Assembly (NCBI GenBank): GCA_948788915.1
Contig: CAQFOZ010000029.1
Span: 1 to 26,013 of the forward strand
From: an uncultured Muribaculaceae bacterium
GTDB lineage: Bacteria; Bacteroidota; Bacteroidia; Bacteroidales; Muribaculaceae
Reading direction: 5' to 3'
Length of the DNA stretch: 26,013 nt
Shown piece after piece: positions 8,527 to 16,190 of this stretch. A program made the position numbers and the translations under genes. Under the pieces are notes generated by a model that saw nothing but the letters and a program-made list of their open reading frames with translations, was not told the DNA's origin and did not search any database. The first letter of the stretch is position 1, and every line of letters starts with the position of its first letter.

Positions 8527-9847
8527 GATTGAAACGACAGGACGATATAAAAAGGCTCTGGAATTTTTGTATTCCCAATTACCGATGTTTTCAAGGGTTG
8601 GAGCAGCGGCATACAAGCCGGGATTAGACCGTACACTTAAATTAGACAGATTGTTTGACCATCCTCATGAGAAGTTCAAATCCATTCACATAGCCGGAAC
8701 TAACGGAAAAGGGAGCACATCACATATGCTTGCCGCGATCCTTCAGGCCAACGGCTACAAGACAGGATTATATACCTCACCACATCTTGTTGATTTTAGG
8801 GAACGTATCCGCGTAAACGGTGAAATGATTCCGATGGAAGCAGTAACTGAATTTACCGAGAAATGGATAAAACTTAGCCGGACTTCAGACATTTCTCCAA
8901 GCTTTTTCGAATTGACAATGATGATGGCATTCAACTGGTTTGCAATACAGAAAGTGGATTATGCAATCATTGAGACAGGAATGGGAGGGAGATTGGATTC
9001 CACAAATATAATTACTCCGGAAATATCTGTAATAACCAACATATCTTTTGATCACACACAATTTCTTGGAGACACACTTGAAAAGATTGCATCTGAGAAA
9101 GCCGGAATCATAAAAAAAGGCATACCTGTAATTATTGGGGAAGCGAGTCCTGATACAGCTGCGGTGTTCGATCTACAGGCCCAAAACACGGGGGCACCCA
9201 TATATCACGCATATACTCATCCCGAAATAATTGAAATAAAACAGAGCAAGACATGGGGTTGGGATTGCACGAGTTCCTCTGTTGGCTGTTTTACACTTCC
9301 GTTAGCGGGTATGTATCAAAAATACAATATTAATACCGTTTTGGCAACTGTCAAGGTAATGCAGGAAACGGGTATAAATCTTAATCCGCATCTTGTTTGC
9401 GAAGGTATAGAAAATGTCATAAAATATACCGGTTTACGCGGAAGATGGATGAAAATTGCAGATTCCCCTCTTACCATCTGCGACACAGGTCACAATGAAG
9501 CGGGAATAAAAGAGATATCTACCCAACTTAAAGAATTGATAGATAAAAAATCTGTCCATCTTAAAGCGGCACTCAGAATAGTGATTGGATTTGTGGCAGA
9601 CAAGGATATTGACCATATTCTCCCATTACTTCCTTCCAATGCCCTTTATTACATCTCACAAGCCAGTATACCACGTGCCATGGATGCAGTTGCACTTTCA
9701 GTCAAATGCCAACAATTCGGATTGCATACTGTATTCACTGCACATTCGGTCAAAGATGCTTATGCACAGGCATTATCAGACTCATCAAAAGATGATGTAA
9801 TTTTTATTGGAGGCTCTACATTTGTTGTCGCTGATTTTCTCTCGTAA
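8519..9847 (+). CDS. folC: Bifunctional folylpolyglutamate/dihydrofolate synthase
   Basis: The enzyme ligates glutamate to dihydropteroate and then to folates (ATP-dependent), the last step of dihydrofolate formation and folate retention in the cell. The P-loop HIAGTNGKGSTSHMLAA (about residues 56-72), ETGMGGRLDSTN, the ITNISFDHTQFLGDT block and the C-terminal CDTGHNEAG are all FolC/Mur-ligase landmarks. The length is 442 residues, normal for the family. The frame is open back to 8489, but the ATG at 8519 gives a standard N-terminus and overlaps the stop of the second chromate transporter by 8 bp (ATGGATAA), which indicates translational coupling. A bidirectional terminator follows at 9890-9918. 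Confidence 0.95.
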   Translation: MDKIETTGRYKKALEFLYSQLPMFSRVGAAAYKPGLDRTLKLDRLFDHPHEKFKSIHIAGTNGKGSTSHMLAAILQANGYKTGLYTSPHLVDFRERIRVNGEMIPMEAVTEFTEKWIKLSRTSDISPSFFELTMMMAFNWFAIQKVDYAIIETGMGGRLDSTNIITPEISVITNISFDHTQFLGDTLEKIASEKAGIIKKGIPVIIGEASPDTAAVFDLQAQNTGAPIYHAYTHPEIIEIKQSKTWGWDCTSSSVGCFTLPLAGMYQKYNINTVLATVKVMQETGINLNPHLVCEGIENVIKYTGLRGRWMKIADSPLTICDTGHNEAGIKEISTQLKELIDKKSVHLKAALRIVIGFVADKDIDHILPLLPSNALYYISQASIPRAMDAVALSVKCQQFGLHTVFTAHSVKDAYAQALSDSSKDDVIFIGGSTFVVADFLS

Positions 9848-9889
9848 TCAATGTCTACTGATAACAATTAGTGGCATTCGCGAAACAAT

Positions 9890-9918
9890 AACGGGTCTCA
9901 TCAGTGATGGGACCCGTT
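9890..9918. terminator. Bidirectional terminator between folC and the RNase E/G gene
   Basis: AACGGGTC (9890-9897) pairs with GACCCGTT (9911-9918), with an inner CATC/GATG pairing (9899-9902/9906-9909) and a 3-nt loop. Short T-rich tails are present on both sides. It sits between two convergent genes. Confidence 0.82.
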
Positions 9919-9933
9919 TAAATTGGCGGAACT

Positions 9934-11559
9934 TTAATTTTCCTCTTTACCTCTTGAATTTTGACGAAGGCGATTCTTTGTCTGGCTTGAGTTCATATCG
10001 CTCTCCTCCTTTAGATCAATCTCTTTACCGTCATCATCATATACCCTATATTCCAGATACGCAAGAGATTCATCGGCAATTACTTTAAACCCTCTGCCAA
10101 ATGTCCTTTTCCATTTGCTATATATTGAGAACAAACCTTTCTTTATATAAGCATCGACATAAGGGTGCACATACATTTTGAATTTCTTAATTTTAAGGTT
10201 GGAAACCAGATATTCCAGCTTCTCTTCAAGCTTATCGGTAAACAATATAGAAGGCTGCACCTCACCTTTTCCGAAACATGACGGGCAGGTCTCACTGGTA
10301 GCGATATCCAAAGCTGGACGCACTCGTTGACGTGTAATCTGCATCAATCCGAATTTACTCAAGGGTAGAATGTTATGCCGGGCACGATCATTGGCCATGA
10401 TCGTCTTCATATGTTCATAAAGAGTCTGTCTGTGTTCGGCTTTAGACATGTCTATGAAATCTATAACAATAATACCACCCATGTCTCGCAGGCGAAGTTG
10501 ACGAGCAATCTCTTCGGCCGCTTTCAGATTAACATCCAATGCATTTGTCTCCTGATCAGCAGAAGCCTTGCTACGGTTACCCGAATTTACATCAACGACA
10601 TGTAATGCCTCTGTATGTTCAATTATTATATACGCACCGCTCTTAAAGGATACTGTTTTCCCGAAACTACTTTTTATCTGACGCGTGATATTGAAATGGT
10701 CAAAAATAGGAATATCCTTTGTATAAAGCTGTACAATATCGCTCTTTTCCGGAGATATAAGGGAAACATAATTCTGGATCTGTGTAAATGCATCAGCCTC
10801 GTTTACATATATGTTCTCAAAATCTGGACTAAAAATATCCCGAATCTCACTTACCATACGCGACTCCTCCTCATATATGAGAGCAGGAGGCTGGCTTCGT
10901 TGCATTTTTGAAATGCTCTCTTCCCAACACTTGACAAGAGTACGCATCTCATGATTCAGTTCCGCAACTTTCTTATTCTCCGCAGAAGTTCTTACAATCA
11001 CACTGAATCCTTTGGGCTTGATACTGCCCATAATCTGGCGCAACCGAATCTTTTCCTCCGGAGATTTTATTTTCTGTGAAATTGAGATTTTGTTTCCAAA
11101 TGGAATCAGAACAATAAACCTACCGGTAAACGATATTTCGGTTGTAAGTCGCGGACCTTTCGACGAGATTGGTTCCTTGGCAATCTGCACAAGCAATTGC
11201 TGACCCAACTGTAAAGTATTTCCAATGGAACCCTGTTTGGATATATCCGGCTCGATCTTGAATTTGGAGATATCGGGCACGTGTTTCTTATCAGACATCG
11301 CTTCCGCGATGTACTTACTGTATGTGCTGAACTGAGGCCCTAAATCGAGGTAATGAAGAAAAGCGTCTTTTTCATAACCGACATCGAGGAAAACAGCATT
11401 GAGACCGGGCATAATCTTCTTTACCTTCGCAAGATAAAGATCGCCCACCGCATAAGCGATATTGCGACTCTCCTTCTGAAGGGAAACAAGTTTGCCCTCT
11501 TCAAGCAATGCTATAGACACATCCTCCTGACGGACATCTACTACTAATTCACTTTTCAT
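9934..11559 (-). CDS. rng: Rne/Rng-family ribonuclease (RNase G-like)
   Basis: An endoribonuclease of the RNase E/G family that processes rRNA and decays mRNA, cleaving single-stranded AU-rich RNA. With the chosen start it has 541 residues, the size of RNase G plus a small extension and far shorter than E. coli RNase E; no long scaffold tail is present. An N-terminal S1 RNA-binding domain (about 20-140, VGDLYLAKVKKIMPGLNAVFLDVG) contains an insertion. The DNase I-like catalytic region carries HVVDVNSG (about 320-327) and VIDFIDM (about 365-371), whose Asp residues bind Mg2+. The zinc-link CPSCFGKG follows (about 425-432). The ATG at 11559 (MKSELVVDV) is preferred over 11610 by comparison with the family. 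A repeat element starts 27 bp upstream. Confidence 0.93.
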   Translation of the reverse strand: MKSELVVDVRQEDVSIALLEEGKLVSLQKESRNIAYAVGDLYLAKVKKIMPGLNAVFLDVGYEKDAFLHYLDLGPQFSTYSKYIAEAMSDKKHVPDISKFKIEPDISKQGSIGNTLQLGQQLLVQIAKEPISSKGPRLTTEISFTGRFIVLIPFGNKISISQKIKSPEEKIRLRQIMGSIKPKGFSVIVRTSAENKKVAELNHEMRTLVKCWEESISKMQRSQPPALIYEEESRMVSEIRDIFSPDFENIYVNEADAFTQIQNYVSLISPEKSDIVQLYTKDIPIFDHFNITRQIKSSFGKTVSFKSGAYIIIEHTEALHVVDVNSGNRSKASADQETNALDVNLKAAEEIARQLRLRDMGGIIVIDFIDMSKAEHRQTLYEHMKTIMANDRARHNILPLSKFGLMQITRQRVRPALDIATSETCPSCFGKGEVQPSILFTDKLEEKLEYLVSNLKIKKFKMYVHPYVDAYIKKGLFSIYSKWKRTFGRGFKVIADESLAYLEYRVYDDDGKEIDLKEESDMNSSQTKNRLRQNSRGKEEN

Positions 11560-11586
11560 ACATGTTTCAATTAATAAGTAACTTTG

Positions 11587-11789
11587 AGAGATTGTATAAA
11601 TTCCTGTCAAATATTTTATTATAAGAATTTATGCGTTTATTTTAAGTATCTTTTTGGTGTCTTCCGCCAAGTTTTATCAGTCGCATAGCCCGGCCGAAGA
11701 TCGGCTTCCTAACCTACTCCTTCTTCAACTTGAAGAATCCAACCCAAAATACTCTCAAAATAATCTGCACATAAATTTAGACAATCTCT
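11587..11789. repeat. MITE-like element, family 2, 203 bp with inverted ends
   Basis: The left end AGAGATTGTATAAATT (11587-11602) and the right end (11774-11789) are inverted copies with 15 of 16 bases matching. A weaker match continues inward. The right end is followed by TAA and the left is preceded by TGA, close to a 3-bp TNA target duplication. The interior has no long frame but holds a perfect palindrome, TTCTTCAA-C-TTGAAGAA (11721-11737), and a hairpin GCCGA/TCGGC (11693-11705). It fills most of the 332-bp gap between the RNase E/G gene and the microprotein gene. The left end carries AATATTTG (minus, 11615-11608), a near -7 box facing rng. It shares end sequence and an inner ACTCTCAAAAT segment with the element at 25847. 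Confidence 0.6.
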
Positions 11790-11814
11790 AATTACCCAAT
11801 GGTATAAAGCTACT

Positions 11815-11856
11815 AAAAAACAAACTCGCCACGACCGAGTGGCCAGGCAAGTTTGT
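11815..11856 (-). terminator. Intrinsic terminator of the HU/mS38-like transcript
   Basis: On the minus strand, 11856-11846 pairs with 11830-11820 (11 positions, one G-U type mismatch), with an inner GCCAC/GTGGC pairing and a T6 tail (11820-11815). It lies 35 bases past the stop codon of the 29-residue gene. Confidence 0.8.
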
Positions 11857-11891
11857 CTATCTTTCTATTCTTGCGCTTTAAGAAGCATCAA

Positions 11892-11981
11892 TTATTTCTT
11901 CTTATGACGATTCTTTCTCAGTCTTTTTTTGCGCTTGTGAGTTGCCATCTTATGGCCTTTTCTCTTTTTTCCGCTTGGCAT
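11892..11981 (-). CDS. AURKAIP1/COX24 (mS38-like) basic microprotein
   Basis: A 29-residue, extremely basic protein starting MPSGKKRKGHKMATHKRKK and ending RHKKK. About half of its residues are Lys or Arg. The K-M-x-x-H-K-R-K-K-R-x-R-K-N pattern is the core of the AURKAIP1/COX24 domain found in mitochondrial small-subunit ribosomal protein mS38 and in short proteins of Bacteroidetes. A ribosomal role, binding rRNA at the small subunit, is therefore likely but inferred. It lies 63 bp downstream of the HU-like gene with no terminator between and has a strong terminator after it, so the two probably share a transcript. Confidence 0.88.
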   Translation of the reverse strand: MPSGKKRKGHKMATHKRKKRLRKNRHKKK

Positions 11982-12044
11982 GATAAAAAAATTTTATAGT
12001 TAATTATTATGGTTTTCTATTATATAAGAATTTATCACCTTTAA

Positions 12045-12317
12045 TTATTTCACTACGTCTTTAAATACGTTTGATGGTTTAAACGCGGGAATTTTTCGAG
12101 CATCTATCTTTATTGCCGTATTCTTGGTTATATTACGTCCAATTTTTTCCTTGCGATTCTTTATAATAAAGCTTCCGAATCCACGGAGATAAACATTCTC
12201 TCCGTTTGCCATAGATTCTTTTACAACTTCCATAAATTTCTCCACAGTAGAAAGCACGGTAGTTTTGTCAAGACCCGTGTTGCGTGAAATTTCTGCTACG
12301 ATTTCTGCTTTTGTCAT
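12045..12317 (-). CDS. HU/IHF-family DNA-binding protein
   Basis: A 90-residue nucleoid-associated protein that bends DNA as a dimer. It begins MTKAEIVAEISRNTGLDKTTV (helical dimer body) and has VYLRGFGSFIIKNRKEKIGRNI (start of the DNA-clasping beta arm) and ARKIPAFKPSNVFKDVV at the end. Its length and the -RGFGSF- and -FKPS- blocks are standard for HU/IHF. The arm tip reads GRNITKNT where HU and IHF usually have GRNP; the missing proline, which intercalates in DNA at kinks, is common in Bacteroidetes IHF-like proteins. It heads a likely two-gene transcript with the mS38-like microprotein. Confidence 0.95.
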   Translation of the reverse strand: MTKAEIVAEISRNTGLDKTTVLSTVEKFMEVVKESMANGENVYLRGFGSFIIKNRKEKIGRNITKNTAIKIDARKIPAFKPSNVFKDVVK

Positions 12318-12493
12318 TTTATTGATTCTTCTAATTTCCTAAAAAACCGGTCAAATCCATTCCTGAAATTTGAGGACATAGATAATACTCAATCCCCCAT
12401 ATTTTTCATTCTGCAAATATCGTAATTTTTTTTGATAGTTTATATATTTCAAACCAATTTTATATCTACAAAGCCCTTTTTCTCCTCATTTAA

Positions 12494-13096
12494 TTATAAT
12501 TTTTCAATATCCATTCCCTCTATATTATTGAATCTTCCAATAAATTCATCTTCCAGAATCTCCGGCAAATCAATCAGCAATGTACAAACATTATCAAAAA
12601 TCCTTTCCTTTATCTCTATATCTCCGCTTTTTACAATGCGCATCACTCCATCCATATTCACATAAGAGAATACCAGTCTAAAACTTGACATTTTCCTCAT
12701 TTTTTGCTTGCCTGCCTCATCAAGAGCAAGTCTTGCCGCTTCTCTATATGCGGCAATAAGCCCGGGAGTACCGAGTTTTATTCCTCCGAAATAACGCACA
12801 ACAATAACAAGCACATCCGTAAGGCCGAGACTGTTGATCTGTCCCAATATAGGCTTACCCGCAGTACCGGAAGGCTCTCCATTATCGTTCAACTGCCATT
12901 CTGATCTGTCTGCTCCAAGCATATAGGCCCAACAGACATGCCGCGCATCATGATACTCATTCTGATATTTCTTCACAAGGGAGCGAGCCTCCTCCGCATT
13001 GGACACAGGCAATGCAAATGAAAGAAACCGGCTCATCTTTTCAACATATTTAGACTTACCGGCTTCCCTTATGGTGTAATACAAATCTATGCTCAT
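12494..13096 (-). CDS. IMPACT/YigZ family protein
   Basis: A 200-residue cytoplasmic protein of the YigZ/IMPACT family. The conserved N-terminal domain holds DARHVCWAYMLG (about 51-62), DNGEPSGTAGKPIL (about 71-84) and VIVVRYFGGIKLGTPGLIAAYREA (about 97-120). The C-terminal part (about 135-200) is the ferredoxin-like DUF1949 domain. Eukaryotic IMPACT regulates Gcn2; the bacterial role is not established, although RNA or nucleotide binding has been proposed. Its ATG overlaps the stop of the upstream DJ-1 gene by 4 bp (ATGA), so the two are translationally coupled. Confidence 0.93.
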   Translation of the reverse strand: MSIDLYYTIREAGKSKYVEKMSRFLSFALPVSNAEEARSLVKKYQNEYHDARHVCWAYMLGADRSEWQLNDNGEPSGTAGKPILGQINSLGLTDVLVIVVRYFGGIKLGTPGLIAAYREAARLALDEAGKQKMRKMSSFRLVFSYVNMDGVMRIVKSGDIEIKERIFDNVCTLLIDLPEILEDEFIGRFNNIEGMDIEKL

Positions 13097-13683
13097 CCGA
13101 AATAGTTGTCCAAATCTGGATGATTGTTTACATATAGCAACATTCCCGCTGCTATTGAATCAGCCTTATCTACACCAAGTTCTTGTGCCACTATTGCAAG
13201 AGACCAGTTTAAAGCAACAGCCGGACCTGCCCCAAGCACAAATTTGTCATCAGAAACGACCGAATTCTGTGATTTCACTGCGCCTGTCATCAACTCTTCA
13301 AAACCCGGATAACAGATTGCTACCCGTCCCTTGAGCATACCCAACTGTCCAAGCACCACTGCCGGAGATGCGCATATCGCTGCTATTTTACCTTCAGCTG
13401 ATTCATATTGATTTACTAATACCTTATGCAACGGAGAATACTCAAACAAGTTTGTTGCACCCGGCAGTCCACCGGGAAGGATAACCCATGACGCATCATT
13501 AAATGAGGTGTCACTAAAAAGCAAATCTGCTTTTACCTGAATTCCGTGAGCACCAGTTACCAGCAAATCATCTGTTATTGAAACTGTCTTTACCGGCATC
13601 CCGGCTCTACGAAGCACATCCACAGGAGTCAAGGCCTCAACCTCCTCAAAGCCTTCAGCAAGAATAACAAAACTCTCTTTCAT
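13093..13683 (-). CDS. DJ-1/PfpI family protein (YajL/ThiJ type)
   Basis: A small flavodoxin-like protein of the DJ-1 superfamily, about 196 residues with the start used here. FVILAEGFEEVEALTPVDVLRRAG at the N-terminus contains the conserved Glu next to the active site. AICASPAVVLG holds the nucleophilic-elbow Cys (C104). WVILPGGLPGATNL is the preceding conserved block. Members are described as protein/nucleotide deglycases, chaperones or redox sensors; which applies here is open. The frame extends upstream to 13707 with ATGs at 13707 and 13692; the ATG at 13683 (MKESFVILAEGFEE) is preferred because family members start there. It overlaps the downstream YigZ gene by 4 bp. Confidence 0.92.
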   Translation of the reverse strand: MKESFVILAEGFEEVEALTPVDVLRRAGMPVKTVSITDDLLVTGAHGIQVKADLLFSDTSFNDASWVILPGGLPGATNLFEYSPLHKVLVNQYESAEGKIAAICASPAVVLGQLGMLKGRVAICYPGFEELMTGAVKSQNSVVSDDKFVLGAGPAVALNWSLAIVAQELGVDKADSIAAGMLLYVNNHPDLDNYFG

Positions 13684-13733
13684 AAGCACCATTATTAATG
13701 AATACATAATATCACATTCACATCCCTCCGATG

Positions 13734-13741
13734 CAAATATA
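13734..13741 (-). promoter_or_regulatory. Candidate -7 box of the DJ-1/YigZ operon
   Basis: TATATTTG on the minus strand matches TAnnTTTG, about 50 bases before the DJ-1 start. It forms one arm of a perfect 9-bp inverted repeat with the opposite-facing box at 13756-13763. No TTTG lies 19 bp upstream. Confidence 0.4.
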
Positions 13742-13755
13742 ATGATATTTTTGTT

Positions 13756-13763
13756 TATATTTG
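13756..13763 (+). promoter_or_regulatory. Candidate -7 box facing apbE
   Basis: TATATTTG on the plus strand matches TAnnTTTG and mirrors the minus-strand box at 13734-13741. A 188-bp repeat element begins one base after the arm, so this box is now about 215 bases from the apbE start. It may be the ancestral apbE promoter displaced by the insertion (inference). Confidence 0.3.
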
Positions 13764-13764
13764 C

Positions 13765-13952
13765 ATAAGTAAGTATTCAAATTTAAACGATAATAGGTAT
13801 TTTTTAATCTTTTATACTTACTGCGGTTTCTTTTTGGTTGCTTACGAATTGTCGCTCAATCACATATACATATATGCACAATCGTTCCGCACCGTAATCG
13901 GCTCAAAAATAAACTTGCATTAAGTATAAATTAAATTTGAATACTTACTTAT
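13765..13952. repeat. MITE-like element, family 1, copy A (188 bp)
   Basis: The ends are a perfect 22-bp inverted repeat (13765-13786 and 13931-13952) beginning ATAAGTAAGTATTC. A second inverted pair lies inside (13811-13824 and 13917-13930, 13 of 14 matching). The first 73 bp match copy B at about 66 positions by hand count. Both ends carry TA just inside the outer edge, so a TA duplication as made by IS630/Tc1-type transposases would fit. No coding frame is apparent inside. Each arm holds TAAATTTG pointing out of the element: the left one toward DJ-1, the right one (13932-13939) toward apbE. It fills the divergent gap between these genes. Confidence 0.72.
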
Positions 13953-13979
13953 ATAACATTTATATTATTTTTTTGCTTT

Positions 13980-14987
13980 ATGCACTATTTAAAATATCTT
14001 AATTCTCTTATTGTTTTATCTGTTATTATACTTTCAACCTCATGCGCACACAATAGGAGGAGCAACGGACTCTGGACCAAAGTCGAAGGTATTGTATGGA
14101 ATACGACTTACCATATAACATACGACGGTCCAGAAATATTGAAAGACAGCATAATTGCAACTTTAAACAGGGTTGGGAAATCGCTCTCTTGTTTTGACTC
14201 CACATCACTTGTTTCCAAAGTCAATATGCATGACTCCACACACGTTGACACTGATTTCATACGAGTCTATGTTATGTCCCGAAAAATTAATAAGCTTACG
14301 GCAGGCGCATTTGATCCGACATTATCTCCTCTTATCAATGCTTGGGGATTCGGGACCGGCCACAGACCGACCAACGACACACTACACATCGATTCCCTTC
14401 TTGAAATAACAGGAATTTCCCAAACGCGCCTATATAAGGATGCTCTGATTAAAGATAAACCGGAAATAAAATTTAATTTCTCAGCTATTGCCAAAGGATA
14501 TGGATGCGATGCAATCGGAGAGATGTTCGAACACGAAGGTGTGAAAAACTATCTGATTGAGATAGGAGGAGAAATTCTTGCGAAAGGGAGAAATCCGGAA
14601 AGCGGCAATTGGAAAATATCGATAGACAAACCAATATCGGGGAACAAAGCCTTGGAACATCATCCCCAGATGGTTATATCATTCACAGATATGGGAATGG
14701 CGACATCCGGGAATTACAGAAACACCCAATCTATAAAGGGCAGTACATACGGACATACCATTTCATCAAAGACCGGACGGCCGATTCAAACAGATATTCT
14801 CAGTGCAACCGTATTGTCAAAGACAGCGATGGAGGCAGATGGTCTGGCAACAGCATTCATGGCTATGGGCAAAGCAAACGCCGTTAAACTAATTGAAAAA
14901 ATGAACATGAATGCAATGCTGATATTATCAGATTCATCTATATGGTACTCAAAAGAATTCGAAAAATTAATTATTAAAAAACGATAG
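13980..14987 (+). CDS. apbE: FAD:protein FMN transferase, lipoprotein (ApbE)
   Basis: A 335-residue enzyme that attaches FMN covalently to Ser/Thr of extracytoplasmic flavoproteins such as subunits of the Nqr and Rnf ion pumps. A lipoprotein signal ends at the lipobox LSTSC (C22), so it is anchored in the membrane on the periplasmic side. ApbE landmarks are AFDPTLSPLINAWGFG (about 107-122), NFSAIAKGYGCDAIGE (about 165-180), YLIEIGGEILAKGRNP, TDMGMATSGNYRN, HTISSKTGRP and the Mg-binding-region segment LSATVLSKTAMEADGLATAFMAMG. No flavoprotein target gene is in the window. It is followed after 9 bp by rmuC, so the two are co-transcribed. A repeat element ends 27 bp upstream. Confidence 0.94.
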   Translation: MHYLKYLNSLIVLSVIILSTSCAHNRRSNGLWTKVEGIVWNTTYHITYDGPEILKDSIIATLNRVGKSLSCFDSTSLVSKVNMHDSTHVDTDFIRVYVMSRKINKLTAGAFDPTLSPLINAWGFGTGHRPTNDTLHIDSLLEITGISQTRLYKDALIKDKPEIKFNFSAIAKGYGCDAIGEMFEHEGVKNYLIEIGGEILAKGRNPESGNWKISIDKPISGNKALEHHPQMVISFTDMGMATSGNYRNTQSIKGSTYGHTISSKTGRPIQTDILSATVLSKTAMEADGLATAFMAMGKANAVKLIEKMNMNAMLILSDSSIWYSKEFEKLIIKKR

Positions 14988-14996
14988 CCACATCAA

Positions 14997-16190
14997 ATGA
15001 ATATTGTTTATATAATACTGATAATCACACTATTTACGACTTTAATTATTACTTTTTTTATCCTTAAGAGTCAACAATCCAGAATAGAGATCAATCTTGA
15101 AGAAATACGCACTCTATCACACGCGATTGAAGAGATGCGCAAAAGCAACGATATGATGAGTGACCGATTCAAAGTATTAGCTAACGATTCACTTGACCGC
15201 AATGCCAGTTATTTAAAGGAATCTACTACAAGCGAACTTGAGAAGCTGCTTTCTCCGCTCAAAATCCGCATTGAAGATTTCAACAATATAATGCAGAAAT
15301 CATATACCGACGCATCGGCCTCACGCAAATCACTGTCAGATCAACTTGAACACCTTACACGACTAAACCTTACTATAGGCGAAGACGCCAGGAATTTGTC
15401 TTCCGCCCTTAGAGGCAACAACAGGATACAAGGGAAGTGGGGAGAAACCGTTTTAGAAAAAATGCTTGAAAATGCCGGTTTTATTCGAGGAATAAATTTT
15501 GACACACAAGTAACACAAAATTCAGAAGGCTCTGCCCTACATGATGAATCAGGCTCAAGACTCCGGCCCGACATAATTATTCATCTTCCCCAAAAACGAG
15601 AAATAGTAATTGATGCAAAAACATCTCTTTCCTCATATCTTGAATTCTGTGAGGCTGACAACTCTTTAAAACGACAGGAGGCAACCAGAAAGCATGTTGC
15701 CTCAATAAAGAGGCATATTGATGAGCTTTCTGCCAAAAACTATTCTAAATCAATTAACAATTCACTTGAACAGGTGCTTTTGTTTATACCAAACGACGGA
15801 GCTCTGATCCTGGCAACAGATGCTGATTCCAACCTGATAGACTATGCATCTGAAAGAAAGGTGACGCTTGTATCTCCGTCCCAATTAACTGGCATTCTGA
15901 TGATAGTTAACCAACTTTGGAGGAGAGAGAGCCAAGACAGGAATGCCGCTGAAATTGCAAGGCTTGGAGGGCTACTATACGATTCAATTGTCTCTTTTGT
16001 AAAGGATATGCGTTCTGTAGAAGATTACTTAAAAAAAGCTGGCAACAGCTATGATTCGGCATTTTCCAGACTAACTTCCGGACAACGTTCAATCATAGCA
16101 CGCGCAGAACGTCTTAAGAATTTGGGATCCAAAACAAGCAGAAATCTCCCCAGCGATATAATATCGTCCGAAAGTGATATTGCTTCTTAA
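14997..16190 (+). CDS. rmuC: DNA recombination protein RmuC
   Basis: A 397-residue RmuC-family protein. An N-terminal transmembrane helix (about 2-24, IVYIILIITLFTTLIITFFIL) is followed by a long coiled coil (about 25-130) and a PD-(D/E)XK-like nuclease domain. Core blocks are GNNRIQGKWGETVLEKMLENAGF, LRPDIIIHLPQKREIVIDAKTSLSSYLEF (D and DAK are the likely catalytic residues) and the LLFIPNDGALILATDAD segment. RmuC limits inversions at short inverted repeats, a role known from E. coli. It lies 9 bp after apbE. Its TAA overlaps the stop of the convergent patatin gene: the four bases TTAA (16187-16190) serve both. Confidence 0.94.
   Translation: MNIVYIILIITLFTTLIITFFILKSQQSRIEINLEEIRTLSHAIEEMRKSNDMMSDRFKVLANDSLDRNASYLKESTTSELEKLLSPLKIRIEDFNNIMQKSYTDASASRKSLSDQLEHLTRLNLTIGEDARNLSSALRGNNRIQGKWGETVLEKMLENAGFIRGINFDTQVTQNSEGSALHDESGSRLRPDIIIHLPQKREIVIDAKTSLSSYLEFCEADNSLKRQEATRKHVASIKRHIDELSAKNYSKSINNSLEQVLLFIPNDGALILATDADSNLIDYASERKVTLVSPSQLTGILMIVNQLWRRESQDRNAAEIARLGGLLYDSIVSFVKDMRSVEDYLKKAGNSYDSAFSRLTSGQRSIIARAERLKNLGSKTSRNLPSDIISSESDIAS

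Noticed and set aside
11721..11737. Palindrome TTCTTCAA-C-TTGAAGAA as a terminator for the microprotein gene
   Set aside because: No T tail in either direction; a much better terminator already lies at 11815-11856, and the palindrome is internal to a repeat element.
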